Positions 1-6,962 of a DNA stretch of 7,391 bases are shown here, one piece after another. Below the pieces are notes generated by a model. The model made no database searches. It was not told the origin of the DNA and saw only the letters and a program-made list of their open reading frames with translations. The stretch lies in assembly GCA_947594085.1 (NCBI GenBank), contig CANQEB010000117.1, positions 1-7,391 of the forward strand. Direction: 5' to 3'. The position numbers and the translations under genes are program-made. This DNA comes from an uncultured Lachnospiraceae bacterium. Its GTDB lineage: Bacteria; Bacillota; Clostridia; Lachnospirales; Lachnospiraceae. Every line of letters starts with the position of its first letter. The stretch's first letter is position 1.

Positions 1-1999
1 GCTCCGAAGCGCAGATCGGTCCGTTGAAGCCCAGCAGAAAAGTCGCCGGAAGCTTCACGAGGCTTAAGTGGAATGCAGCAAACACAAGGCCTGATATCAC
101 GGCCGCCAGGAGACATCCTCTACGCTCCCGGCGGTTATTCCCTGCGGATATCGCTTCCGCTGTGGAAATCGTCCCTGTAAACGCATTTTTCCCCGCCATC
201 CCGACAAAATGCTCCCGCAGACTCCCGAACAGATAGCCGCGGAACAATATTTCCTCGGCGACTGCCGGCATGAGTGCCATCACAAGGAGCAGCAACGGCA
301 ACGGCTGTGCAAGAAGCCCCTCGTACGCTCCTTCCAGATTTTGCGTACTCTCCGGCAGAAGGTGGATTGCGATCATACTACAAAATAATCCGAGCATGTA
401 GACGCCCAAATACAGCAGCGTTCCACCTATGCAGGCTTTCGCGGACGGCCTCTGCAGTCGAAACAGGCTGCGCGCGTCCGACTTCATGTACCAGACGACA
501 AAGAGCGGAACTGCCAGAATAATAAGCTCTGTCACAACCGTCCCCGCGAGCATGCTGCGCACCGTCACTGCCATCCCGACATAGAGAACAAGCAGAAGGA
601 CTACCGCGGTGCCAATCGTCAAATCACCTATGCCTGGGATAGTCCCCCGGCGAATCTCCGAGCGCTTCTGGAACAGCTTCATCCCGCGGAAACCGTCAGA
701 GAACAAAATGTCCTCGCTGTTGTACAGCCGTGCCAGGATCCAGACAATCACGACACTGTAGCCAAAATTCACCAGAATCGTCGTGCCGACCAGCCCGGCA
801 TCGAACTGCTGCGCGATGATCTGCTTCACCATCAGCGAAACATTCACGATCGGGATCAGCGCCGTCCGGTAGTCCAGACGCACCGATGGAAGCATCGCCG
901 ACATCGATCCGAACATCACGACCAGCAGCACCGGCGTGATATAGTTGTTCGCCTCCTTGAAGCTCCGCGCGAACACGCAGAAGCACATGCACAGCGCCGT
1001 CACCAGAAGCGCCGTCACCAGAAGCGTCACGACAAGCAGCGGAAGCTGACTCAGAAGCGCCGGGAACGAGAAGTCTCCCATCTGACCCGCCAGCTCCGGC
1101 GAGAGCCCGAACATCAGAAACAGCACGGAACCCCCGAGCGACAGAAGCGACAGCACGGCCGTCACACAGGCAAAAAGCGCCACGGAGATATATTTGCTCA
1201 CTATCATCTGAAAGTTCGTCACAGGGAGCGTCAGAAGCGTCTCCAGCGTGCCGCGCTCCTTTTCTCCCGCCGTCGCATCGATCGCTGGATAGACCGCTCC
1301 CATAAGGATCGTGATGATCAGAATCATTCCGATACTCCCGCCGATGTCCATGCCAAAGCTCTCCGAGGCCGGTGTCAGATCTTCCTCCTCGCACACGACC
1401 GGATGCAGAAATTCTTCATCCAGCCCTTCCGCGCGCAAGTTATTTGCAAGAAGCTGATCACCGTATTTCCCGAGCAGATCCGCCAGCGCATCGCTTGTGT
1501 AGGAAGACGTCTCGTCAGATGATGTGTACTGTACCGTCACATGCCACGCTCCGTTTTCCGCCTTGGAAATCTCCATCCAGGCGTCGGTCGATTCTTTTAC
1601 TCTGTCCTCCTCTCCTGCTTCCGCAGGAATAAAACTCAGCTTGACCAACTCATCTCCGACTCCCGCATCGGTTGTATCTTTTCTGTTTTCTGCATCGACT
1701 GTATCCTTTGCATTTTCTGCATTGACCGTATCTTTCACATTTGCCTTGTCGCTGTCTACCTCTTCGTTCTCCGGATACAGGCTTTGCAGCTCATCTATCA
1801 TCTCCTGGTACTCGGCCGAATATCCAACGGTGTGCTCTTTGCTCTCCTGGCTCTGCATCATGTAGCTGAACGCAAGCGACATTCCGATGATAATCAGAGG
1901 GTACAGCAGCACCGGCACGACCACCATCATCACAAGAGTTTTCTTGTCACGCAGAATGTCGAGCACTTCCTTGCGCACCAAGGTCCTTACCTGTCTCAT
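1..1999 (-). CDS. NatB-type ABC exporter permease fused to a CPBP intramembrane protease domain (3' end beyond window)
   Basis: Membrane subunit of an ABC-2 exporter. The first 666 residues are visible, open to the left edge. Residues 22-48 form a first membrane helix. Residues about 50-215 are a large hydrophilic extracytoplasmic loop. Residues 220-240, 267-300, 318-343, 353-370 and 403-424 are hydrophobic. G-E-K-E-R-G-T-L-E-T-L-L at 246-257 is the NatB/ABC-2 signature. A second half (from about 460) has more helices and the CPBP motifs: E582-E583-x3-R587 and F640-x3-H644. In CPBP proteases (CAAX/Abi family) these Glu and His residues are catalytic. Fused NatB-CPBP permeases are a known Firmicute architecture. 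Whether the domain cleaves anything here is unknown. The ATG overlaps the stop of the ATPase gene (ATGA), so the pair is translationally coupled. Sodium or drug export is only a family-level guess. Oddities are a 9-residue tandem repeat in the loop, a roughly 25-residue polar insert after the EExxxR helix, and an atypical last visible stretch. Confidence 0.9.
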   Translation of the reverse strand, partial: MRQVRTLVRKEVLDILRDKKTLVMMVVVPVLLYPLIIIGMSLAFSYMMQSQESKEHTVGYSAEYQEMIDELQSLYPENEEVDSDKANVKDTVNAENAKDTVDAENRKDTTDAGVGDELVKLSFIPAEAGEEDRVKESTDAWMEISKAENGAWHVTVQYTSSDETSSYTSDALADLLGKYGDQLLANNLRAEGLDEEFLHPVVCEEEDLTPASESFGMDIGGSIGMILIITILMGAVYPAIDATAGEKERGTLETLLTLPVTNFQMIVSKYISVALFACVTAVLSLLSLGGSVLFLMFGLSPELAGQMGDFSFPALLSQLPLLVVTLLVTALLVTALCMCFCVFARSFKEANNYITPVLLVVMFGSMSAMLPSVRLDYRTALIPIVNVSLMVKQIIAQQFDAGLVGTTILVNFGYSVVIVWILARLYNSEDILFSDGFRGMKLFQKRSEIRRGTIPGIGDLTIGTAVVLLLVLYVGMAVTVRSMLAGTVVTELIILAVPLFVVWYMKSDARSLFRLQRPSAKACIGGTLLYLGVYMLGLFCSMIAIHLLPESTQNLEGAYEGLLAQPLPLLLLVMALMPAVAEEILFRGYLFGSLREHFVGMAGKNAFTGTISTAEAISAGNNRRERRGCLLAAVISGLVFAAFHLSLVKLPATFLLGFNGPICASE
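1665..1745 (-). repeat. three tandem 27-bp in-frame repeats inside the permease loop
   Basis: Three consecutive 27-bp units (1665-1691, 1692-1718, 1719-1745) share the frame GCATyGryyGTATCyTTy. They encode diverged 9-residue units of the form KDTVNAENA / KDTVDAENR / KDTTDAGVG, at about residues 86-115 of the permease. Because the unit is nine codons, gain or loss of copies keeps the reading frame. They lie in the extracytoplasmic loop, outside the transport and protease motifs. Confidence 0.8.
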
Positions 2000-2850
2000 T
2001 CGGACACGCCTCCCTTTGCAAATATTCCGCTTTTCTCTTTATTCCCATTGTTTCCATTATCGCCCACGTCTTTATCCAATCCCGAAATCTGCCCGTCGTA
2101 AATAGAGTGGAAAGCCTCTCTCAAGCTCGCCGTCCCGGTCTGCACAAGTAACTCCTGCGGCCTCCCCTGCGCCACAACCCTACCGTCGCAGATCATGTAA
2201 ATCCGGTCGCAGAGGAACTGCGCTTCCTCCAGATAATGAGTCGAATACAGCACCGTCTTCCCGTGCTTCTTCTGTTCTTTCATGAAGTGAATGATTGCGT
2301 CCGCACTCAGGATATCCAAGCCGAGCGTCGGTTCATCCAGAATATAGATCTGAGGATCCGCCATCAGGCAGCGAGCGATTGAGGCACGCTGAGTCTGTCC
2401 GGTCGAAAGCTTCTCGATCCGGTTATCCAGAAACGATTCCATGTCCAGCACGCGCGAGATCGCCGCTGTGCGCTCCTCGATCTGCCTCCGGTCCAATCCG
2501 TACAGCTCTCCAAGGAAGCGCAGATATTCCCGGATAGAGAATCGCGGATAGAGCTTCGTATTGCCCGACAGATAACCGATTGCCGCTTTTTTATCTGTCT
2601 CCTTTTCAATCCTCACGCCTTCTTGCGCATCCGTCAACCGGACTTCTCCGCTCGTCGGTGTCATCAGCATTCCAAGCATCCGCAAAAGCGTCGTCTTCCC
2701 TGCGCCGTTCGGGCCGAGAATCCCGATAATCTCCCCCGGCTGCGCCTGCAGCGACACATGATCCACTGCCAAAAAAGACTCCTTCGCCGTCCTTCGTCCT
2801 TTCTTCACACTGCGTTCAAACTGCTTGCACAACTCTATTGCCTCAATCAT
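1996..2850 (-). CDS. NatA-type ABC transporter ATP-binding protein
   Basis: Cytoplasmic ATPase that would power the membrane protein encoded by the overlapping downstream gene. It has 284 residues. Visible motifs are Walker A G46-PNGAGKTT54, signature LSTGQ 148-152, Walker B IYILDEP 168-174, D-loop region GLD 177-179 and the H-loop His205 (STH). The usual Q-loop glutamine is replaced by a GYLSGNTKLY segment (92-101), which resembles NatA relatives. The C-terminal tail (about 258-284) is polar and Asn/Gly-rich (DNGNNGNKEKSG) and probably unstructured. I chose the ATG at 2850 because GGAAAGG lies 10 nt upstream and the protein then begins with the typical MIEAIEL strand. A TTG 42 nt further upstream would add 14 residues of no family character. 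The stop overlaps the permease start. The gene follows the XRE regulator by 99 bp with no clear promoter or terminator between them, so it is likely in the same operon. Substrate unknown. Confidence 0.94.
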   Translation of the reverse strand: MIEAIELCKQFERSVKKGRRTAKESFLAVDHVSLQAQPGEIIGILGPNGAGKTTLLRMLGMLMTPTSGEVRLTDAQEGVRIEKETDKKAAIGYLSGNTKLYPRFSIREYLRFLGELYGLDRRQIEERTAAISRVLDMESFLDNRIEKLSTGQTQRASIARCLMADPQIYILDEPTLGLDILSADAIIHFMKEQKKHGKTVLYSTHYLEEAQFLCDRIYMICDGRVVAQGRPQELLVQTGTASLREAFHSIYDGQISGLDKDVGDNGNNGNKEKSGIFAKGGVSE

Positions 2851-2860
2851 ATACTCACTA

Positions 2861-2867
2861 CCTTTCC
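2861..2867 (-). promoter_or_regulatory. ribosome binding site deciding the ATPase start
   Basis: On the minus strand this reads GGAAAGG, 10 nt before the ATG at 2850. It supports that ATG over the in-frame TTG at 2892. Confidence 0.55.
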
Positions 2868-2949
2868 AGGCACATGCCTTCCTTTTGTACAATCATCATC
2901 TTTTTGCGAGCGCCTTTTGCTTCACATACAATCCACGCTTCGAGCAAGC

Positions 2950-3159
2950 TCATCCCTCACTCTCGTCGTCCTCCCAGAACAGCTCGTCCAGTCCTTTCCC
3001 AAGCACGCGGCAGATCGCCCTGCAGAGGCGTATCGTCGGATTGTAATCGCCCTTCTCGATCGCGTTGATCGTCTGTCTCGACACATGCACCGCGTCCGCC
3101 AGCTCCTGCTGCGACATGTCCATAAGCGCCCGCGCCGCCTTCAGTCTCAGATTCTTCAT
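2950..3159 (-). CDS. small XRE/Cro-CI family transcriptional regulator (YozG-like)
   Basis: A 69-residue protein that is little more than one helix-turn-helix domain. The HTH is at about residues 15-37 (MSQQELADAVHVSRQTINAIEKG, split here as MSQQELADAV and HVSRQTINAIEKG). It is followed by the conserved N40-P-T-I stretch and an acidic C-terminus (FWEDDESEG). This is the typical layout of short YozG-type repressors in Firmicutes, which bind DNA as dimers. The ATG overlaps the stop of the upstream membrane-protein gene (ATGA), so expression is coupled. AAGG and GAGG stretches just upstream can serve as the ribosome site. The gene sits ahead of an ABC exporter. A palindrome covers the -10 box of the operon promoter, so autorepression is a reasonable inference, though not shown. 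Confidence 0.92.
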   Translation of the reverse strand: MKNLRLKAARALMDMSQQELADAVHVSRQTINAIEKGDYNPTIRLCRAICRVLGKGLDELFWEDDESEG

Positions 3160-3698
3160 GCCTCGCCTTCATCCTCCCATGCTCCGCCTTTCCTGTATTT
3201 CAGCGCAAGCTCTGCCATAACCGTCAAAGCCATTGCGGTGCAGAAAAGGTTCAGACTGTTGATCTGCAAAACGCCGTCCACTACCATCTCCCCCGCGCAG
3301 ATACTGACAATGGAGAGCGCCAGATTCACAAGCCCGACCAGCGCAAATATGACCTTCAGGCGTTGCTGATTCTCATTCAGGGAGAAATACGCGTCGTGCC
3401 AGATGCAGTAGGAAATGTGCACCAGCAAAGACAGGATGATGATCAGCCCCATCGCGGACGCAGCACACAGCGGGAGCTGCTCGAAGCCTGACGTCAGAAC
3501 CGCGTAGACCGCATCGCCGATCATAAATGTGAAAAACCCGTACTTGTATCCCTGTCCCCTAGCGGCCATCTGACGCTCGTCATATTCACTGCGTGGATTA
3601 CCGTTTGTCTTCGTAATCATTATAAGGATCACCGCGATCAAAAGCCCGCCTAATATCCCTGTCAGGATACCCAACATTCTATAAAAATCCCTGCCCAT
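3156..3698 (-). CDS. membrane protein of about five helices, function unknown, paired with XRE regulator
   Basis: I do not recognise a characterised family. The 180-residue product is hydrophobic, with likely membrane helices at about 8-28, 52-70, 79-100, 114-134 and 147-167, and a short charged C-terminus (KYRKGGAWEDEGEA). Between helices 1 and 2 lies a charged motif, Y39-DERQMAARGQGYKYGFF. Similar DERQ...RG...YKYGFF stretches occur, as far as I recall, in small Clostridia membrane proteins encoded beside short XRE regulators. It is the first gene of the operon, about 30 nt after the predicted transcription start. The minus-strand sequence AGAGAGGAG precedes the start. An in-frame TTG immediately upstream of the ATG (at 3701) fits the ribosome site equally well, so the start is uncertain by one codon. 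It overlaps the regulator gene by 4 bp. A role in sensing or in modulating the regulator is speculation from context. Confidence 0.85.
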   Translation of the reverse strand: MGRDFYRMLGILTGILGGLLIAVILIMITKTNGNPRSEYDERQMAARGQGYKYGFFTFMIGDAVYAVLTSGFEQLPLCAASAMGLIIILSLLVHISYCIWHDAYFSLNENQQRLKVIFALVGLVNLALSIVSICAGEMVVDGVLQINSLNLFCTAMALTVMAELALKYRKGGAWEDEGEA

Positions 3699-3731
3699 CA
3701 AATACCAGCTCCTCTCTGTTTGTCTCTTTTG

Positions 3732-3752
3732 ATAGCAGTATATATCTGCAAT
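3732..3752. promoter_or_regulatory. imperfect palindrome over the -10 box, candidate operator
   Basis: The arms ATAGCAG (3732-3738) and CTGCAAT (3746-3752) are inverted repeats with one mismatched pair, around a TATATAT centre. The site covers the -10 hexamer, so a bound dimer would block RNA polymerase. The XRE protein encoded second in the operon is the obvious candidate ligand (inference). A second short dyad, TACA-TAT-TGTA (3774-3784), lies just upstream of the -35 box. Confidence 0.5.
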
Positions 3753-3765
3753 AGCATTTTGTCAA
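3737..3765 (-). promoter_or_regulatory. sigma-A-type promoter of the regulator/exporter operon
   Basis: On the minus strand TTGACA (3760-3765) is followed after exactly 17 bp by TATACT (3737-3742), with AT-rich sequence upstream. The predicted start of transcription near 3730 leaves a leader of about 30 nt before the membrane-protein gene. This is the strongest promoter match in the window. Confidence 0.8.
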
Positions 3766-3787
3766 GTATATTTTACATATTGTAGTG

Positions 3788-3826
3788 AGAAAAATCCCCA
3801 GATGTATGTCGGTACATCCGAGGATT
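3788..3826 (-). terminator. rho-independent terminator of the metallophosphoesterase gene
   Basis: The minus-strand RNA can form a 14-bp stem with two G-U wobbles (arms 3793-3806 and 3813-3826) and a 6-nt loop, followed directly by five U and a pyrimidine-rich tail. It begins 29 nt after the phosphoesterase stop codon. It lies just before the promoter of the next operon, so it separates the two transcription units. Confidence 0.85.
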
Positions 3827-3854
3827 CGCCTGTTCTCTCAATTTTACTCCGATT

Positions 3855-5060
3855 TTATTCCGATACTGATTGAAATGTAATCTCAATATCGCACACTTCC
3901 GGAATCGTACCAACACGCATGTTCGGCCCGAAAAGCCCCACGCCAGAGGTCACAATGTTGTGCATATTTCCCTTCTTTATGTAACCGCAGGCGTTCTCCC
4001 AGACCAGACGACAGGTCAGGTTCAGCGGAAATACCTGTCCGTCGTGCGTGTGTCCGCACAAGTCTATGTCGACGCCGGCGTCAGAGAGCTCCTGCAGTTC
4101 CTTCGGCTCATGGTCGATAACGATCAAAGGCTTTGCCGGATCCAATCCTTCCGTGATCTCCTCCGGCGTCTTTCGCTGCCTGATCCCCCTTCCGGGCCGC
4201 TCCGCATCCGGTCGCCCATACAAATAAAAGCTGTCGTCGATCAGCACATATTCGTCACGCAGTAACCGGATGTTCGACTTTTCCAGAAATTCGTCCATCT
4301 CCGGACTGCTCACCTTTTCTTTGCTGTTCCCGCCGAACGTAAATCCCGCCAGAATTTTCTCCTCGATGTCGTGATTCCCGTAGCAGGCATACACGCCATA
4401 CTTGCTCTCGATTCCCCGCAGGATCTCGCAGAGCCGTTCCTCATCCTCAAGTGCCTCATACTCATTGTCAAAGATATCGCCTGCGATTACGACCAGATCC
4501 GGCTGGATCGCGTTGATCTTCTTCACCATATTCTGCATGCGTATACACCCGATGTTGTAGCCAAGGTGCATGTCGGCGACCAGCGCCACCCGCAGCGTAT
4601 CCAGCTCTCCGCCGTCCTTCGGAACCTCGACCTCATAGCGCGTCGTGCGGATCACCCGCGCGTTCAATACGCCATAGGTGCTGACGCCCGCAATGATCAG
4701 AATACAGAGCGCTCCCACACAGGCGAAGACCTTCCGCGAGCGGAGCTTCTCCTGATCGATCCGCTTGCATCGCTTCAGGATCAGGGCGATCAGATCCGCA
4801 GCTCCAACGGTCAGCACCGTATACAGCATCACGCCCAGCCAGTAATTACCGATCAGCTTCATAAGGCGCTCCAGCTTGCCGTTCGGGAGAAAGAAGCCCA
4901 CAAGCATCGCGGATGCGACAAACAGATAGAGTAATACGACCGTCACCCTCACCCAGATCTTCGCCAGAATCCCGTGGCAGGCTGCCATCCACTTAAAAAG
5001 CCTGTGAAGAAGATATACGCTCAACAAAATGTAAAGCGGTGATAAAAGTAAAGCTCCCAT
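3855..5060 (-). CDS. membrane-anchored calcineurin-type metallophosphoesterase (YkuE/YaeI-like)
   Basis: A 401-residue protein with an N-terminal membrane part and a C-terminal phosphoesterase domain. Membrane helices lie at about 4-20, 38-57, 70-94 and 111-131. The loops between helices 1-2 and 3-4 are rich in Lys/Arg (LKRCKRIDQEKLRSRK), so by the positive-inside rule the catalytic domain should face outward. The domain shows the full dinuclear metal set in order: D163-M-H165, G194-D195-x2-D198, G228-N229-H230-D231, H317 and G336-H337-T-H339 with D340-G-Q following. Such enzymes (COG1408) hydrolyse phosphoesters. YaeI and LpxH-like relatives act on lipid-linked substrates, but the substrate here cannot be read from sequence. 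The ATG is preceded by AAGGA 10 nt upstream. It has its own candidate promoter and a terminator, so it is probably monocistronic. Confidence 0.93.
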   Translation of the reverse strand: MGALLLSPLYILLSVYLLHRLFKWMAACHGILAKIWVRVTVVLLYLFVASAMLVGFFLPNGKLERLMKLIGNYWLGVMLYTVLTVGAADLIALILKRCKRIDQEKLRSRKVFACVGALCILIIAGVSTYGVLNARVIRTTRYEVEVPKDGGELDTLRVALVADMHLGYNIGCIRMQNMVKKINAIQPDLVVIAGDIFDNEYEALEDEERLCEILRGIESKYGVYACYGNHDIEEKILAGFTFGGNSKEKVSSPEMDEFLEKSNIRLLRDEYVLIDDSFYLYGRPDAERPGRGIRQRKTPEEITEGLDPAKPLIVIDHEPKELQELSDAGVDIDLCGHTHDGQVFPLNLTCRLVWENACGYIKKGNMHNIVTSGVGLFGPNMRVGTIPEVCDIEITFQSVSE

Positions 5061-5362
5061 GACCTGTTGTTCCTTCTATCCTACCAGTTTTTCTCTTTCC
5101 TGCACTGCAATCGCACCGCTACAGCTGGCTACAAACCATTTCTTTCCGGCAATTGCAGAGGGCCAGATGAATCAATTATACCTGAAAATGAAAATATTGC
5201 AAACACTTTCCTCTTTTATCTCACAATTCTGGAACGAAACCATCAATCAAGTCCGGCGTTACTGTCCACTCTGTGACCGGCTGCCTTTCGAAGCAAACTT
5301 GTTCATCTAATCGTGTCTCCAGTCAAATATATCTTAAGTTCCTATCCTTAAATCAGTATTCG
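5061..5362. other. 302-bp intergenic region; leader of the phosphoesterase gene
   Basis: I see no convincing gene here. Reading leftward it contains no obvious terminator for the AT-rich gene on its right. It also holds a candidate promoter (5175-5202) and a leader with inverted arms at 5105-5114 and 5149-5158. These can pair over 10 bp with one G-U wobble around a 34-nt loop. A short plus-strand frame across 5059-5310 and a 15-codon minus-strand frame near 5261-5308 have no family features and poor context. Confidence 0.6.
5175..5202 (-). promoter_or_regulatory. candidate promoter of the metallophosphoesterase gene
   Basis: The minus strand reads TTGCAA (5197-5202), a 16-bp spacer, then a perfect TATAAT (5175-5180). 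Transcription would start near 5168, giving a leader of about 108 nt before the ATG. Confidence 0.5.
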
Positions 5363-6937
5363 TTATCGACGAAAAATATATTTCCCTTTTCCGCTTCCTG
5401 CCACTGCATGAATAATGTGTAATTCATCGCACATCCTTTTGATGTATGACGTTGCAGTAGGTTCGGAGCAGTCTAATACCTCTGCTATCTTGGAATTTCC
5501 AAATACTTCTAATTCAAGCTGCTCATATATTTGAATCAATTTACGTTTTGTACTGGATGAATACTGTGAATCCATAATTATTTGCTTAATTTCTTGGGTT
5601 TCACTCTCAATCTCAACTTTTTTCTTGGGTTTCGTGTCATTCTTTATTTCCTGGTACTCTTCATTTACCGGAATCACAACAGAAGTAACATTGTCTGCAA
5701 CATCAAAGGTTTTATAATACAAGGCTGGAGAGCCATTCTCTTCCAACGCTCTTTTTGCCTCACCGACACCCGTTCCAAATGATTCGATGATACCTAGAGC
5801 TTTAAACATATCTCTCATTTCTGGATTCTCTGTATCTCTTTCATTAAAGAAAGTTCTCTCATTCAAATCCTGAATTTTTAGTGGCGGCAATGGTTTATTG
5901 TAATTAACTATATTAATCTGTCTATCAGATATATATATCTGAATTGGCTTTCTATTTTCATAGTTATTATGAACGATTGCATTTGCAACCAGCTCTTCAA
6001 TCGCAACATAGGGAAAATTAACAATCTTCCGATTGCTGGCTTCTCCTTCTTTTCTTACAACAATCGTATTCAGATAATTGTCATTAATATAATTCACAAT
6101 TGCATGATACTGTTTCCATATTGGTCCCTTAAAACATTTGGATTCCATTTTTCTCTTGGTGCCGAACATATCTACAATCATTTCAACATAAGAATATCCT
6201 ATATATTTTTCCGGCTTATCGCCAAACATCAAAATTGCAAAATTCTTGATTCTCTTTTCAGCCGGATCATTCTTATCCAACAGCCCAAGCGATTTGGCCA
6301 TCTGCGTTTTATCAAGCGTATCCATAATTTCTCTGTTACTTGTCTGCGAAAGATATTCTCTAATAAGATCTACATTCAAATCATCAATGTCAGCATCTGC
6401 ATTTGTCATTGAAGAAAAGTGGAAATTTGCAAATTTCCGCAATAAATCATATTCTTCATCTACCCTGGCCAGTCTTGAATCTGCTTCTATCCTGACATAA
6501 CGCCCTGGTTTCAAGTTTATTCGTTTATTCCTTTCAGCCTTCTCACTAACCATAAACGGCCCGCCCGTTTGCCGTTGCACCACAACCAGCAAATAATTTC
6601 TGTTTTCAAAGCAATTTGTTACTATTTCAAACGCCACATTTGGATACAAAAAAGATCTTAATGAGTTAATCTCATTCTTACACTTTTCCAATTTTCCTTC
6701 CTCTATACCCAATATAGGCAGCTTGGGAATCGCTTTATTGTTTTCATCATTTATTTCCTCAACCCCCAGAAAAATATACTGTATATCGTTATCATAGTAG
6801 TTATTTCCATACGCACAGATAGTTTTTAATATTTTTGCCAACTGCGATACAGAAGATTTATATTCGATATACGAGCATTCACATGACAAACTTCTCAAAA
6901 TATCATTGGCATTCCGTTTTATTCTTTCATAATCCAT
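5363..6937 (-). CDS. Schlafen AlbA_2-type protein with HATPase_c_4-like and winged-helix domains (COG2865-like)
   Basis: A 524-residue protein. Residues about 18-157 resemble the AlbA_2 (Schlafen-like) domain: I24-E-Y-K27 matches the family's E-F/Y-K motif, followed by KTICAYGN (38-45), YIFLGVEE (54-61) and a closing GRYVRIEADSRLA. Residues about 305-425 resemble HATPase_c_4, with IEELVANAIVHNNY (313-326; Glu and Asn as in the N-box) and LGIIESFGTGVGEA (381-394). A charged linker (about 427-447) leads to a winged helix at about 480-523 (SKIAEVLDCSEPTATSYIKRM). Members are annotated as predicted transcriptional regulators or ATP-binding proteins and often travel in accessory DNA. The biochemical role is not established. 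I chose the ATG at 6937 because AGGAGG lies 7 nt upstream. A TTG 21 nt earlier would place that site inside the coding region. Base composition is much more AT-rich than the genes to the left, which suggests transfer. No partner gene is visible. Confidence 0.88.
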   Translation of the reverse strand: MDYERIKRNANDILRSLSCECSYIEYKSSVSQLAKILKTICAYGNNYYDNDIQYIFLGVEEINDENNKAIPKLPILGIEEGKLEKCKNEINSLRSFLYPNVAFEIVTNCFENRNYLLVVVQRQTGGPFMVSEKAERNKRINLKPGRYVRIEADSRLARVDEEYDLLRKFANFHFSSMTNADADIDDLNVDLIREYLSQTSNREIMDTLDKTQMAKSLGLLDKNDPAEKRIKNFAILMFGDKPEKYIGYSYVEMIVDMFGTKRKMESKCFKGPIWKQYHAIVNYINDNYLNTIVVRKEGEASNRKIVNFPYVAIEELVANAIVHNNYENRKPIQIYISDRQINIVNYNKPLPPLKIQDLNERTFFNERDTENPEMRDMFKALGIIESFGTGVGEAKRALEENGSPALYYKTFDVADNVTSVVIPVNEEYQEIKNDTKPKKKVEIESETQEIKQIIMDSQYSSSTKRKLIQIYEQLELEVFGNSKIAEVLDCSEPTATSYIKRMCDELHIIHAVAGSGKGKYIFRR

Positions 6938-6942
6938 GATTT

Positions 6943-6950
6943 CACCTCCT
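6943..6950 (-). promoter_or_regulatory. strong Shine-Dalgarno deciding the AlbA_2 gene start
   Basis: The minus strand reads AGGAGGTG, with AGGAGG 7 nt before the ATG at 6937. It rules out the in-frame upstream TTG as the start. Confidence 0.85.
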
Positions 6951-6962
6951 GAATCCAAACAT

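Noticed and set aside
696..1394. Long minus-strand frame of 232 codons
   Set aside because: It is a shadow of the ABC permease frame in the same strand: the true frame carries membrane helices and family motifs, while this one gives a Gly/Arg/Asp-rich product with no family character.
1541..2101. Plus-strand frame of 186 codons
   Set aside because: Antisense to the permease and ATPase genes; its His- and Cys-rich composition arises from reading the repeat-bearing loop backwards, and it has no motif.
2623..3369. Plus-strand frame of 248 codons
   Set aside because: Antisense across the ATPase, regulator and membrane-protein genes, all of which have clear motifs or coupling on the minus strand.
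3793..3826. The TGTA...TACA dyad in this hairpin as an operator
   Set aside because: It lies within a stem followed by a T-tract right after a stop codon, so a terminator explains it fully.
3870..4934. Plus-strand frames of 131 and 187 codons
   Set aside because: Mirror frames of the metallophosphoesterase, whose catalytic motifs fix the minus strand as coding.
5059..5310. Plus-strand 83-codon frame with a CPLC sequence
   Set aside because: No convincing ribosome site or family feature; it overlaps the leader and candidate promoter of the phosphoesterase gene, and the single CxxC-like pair is not enough.
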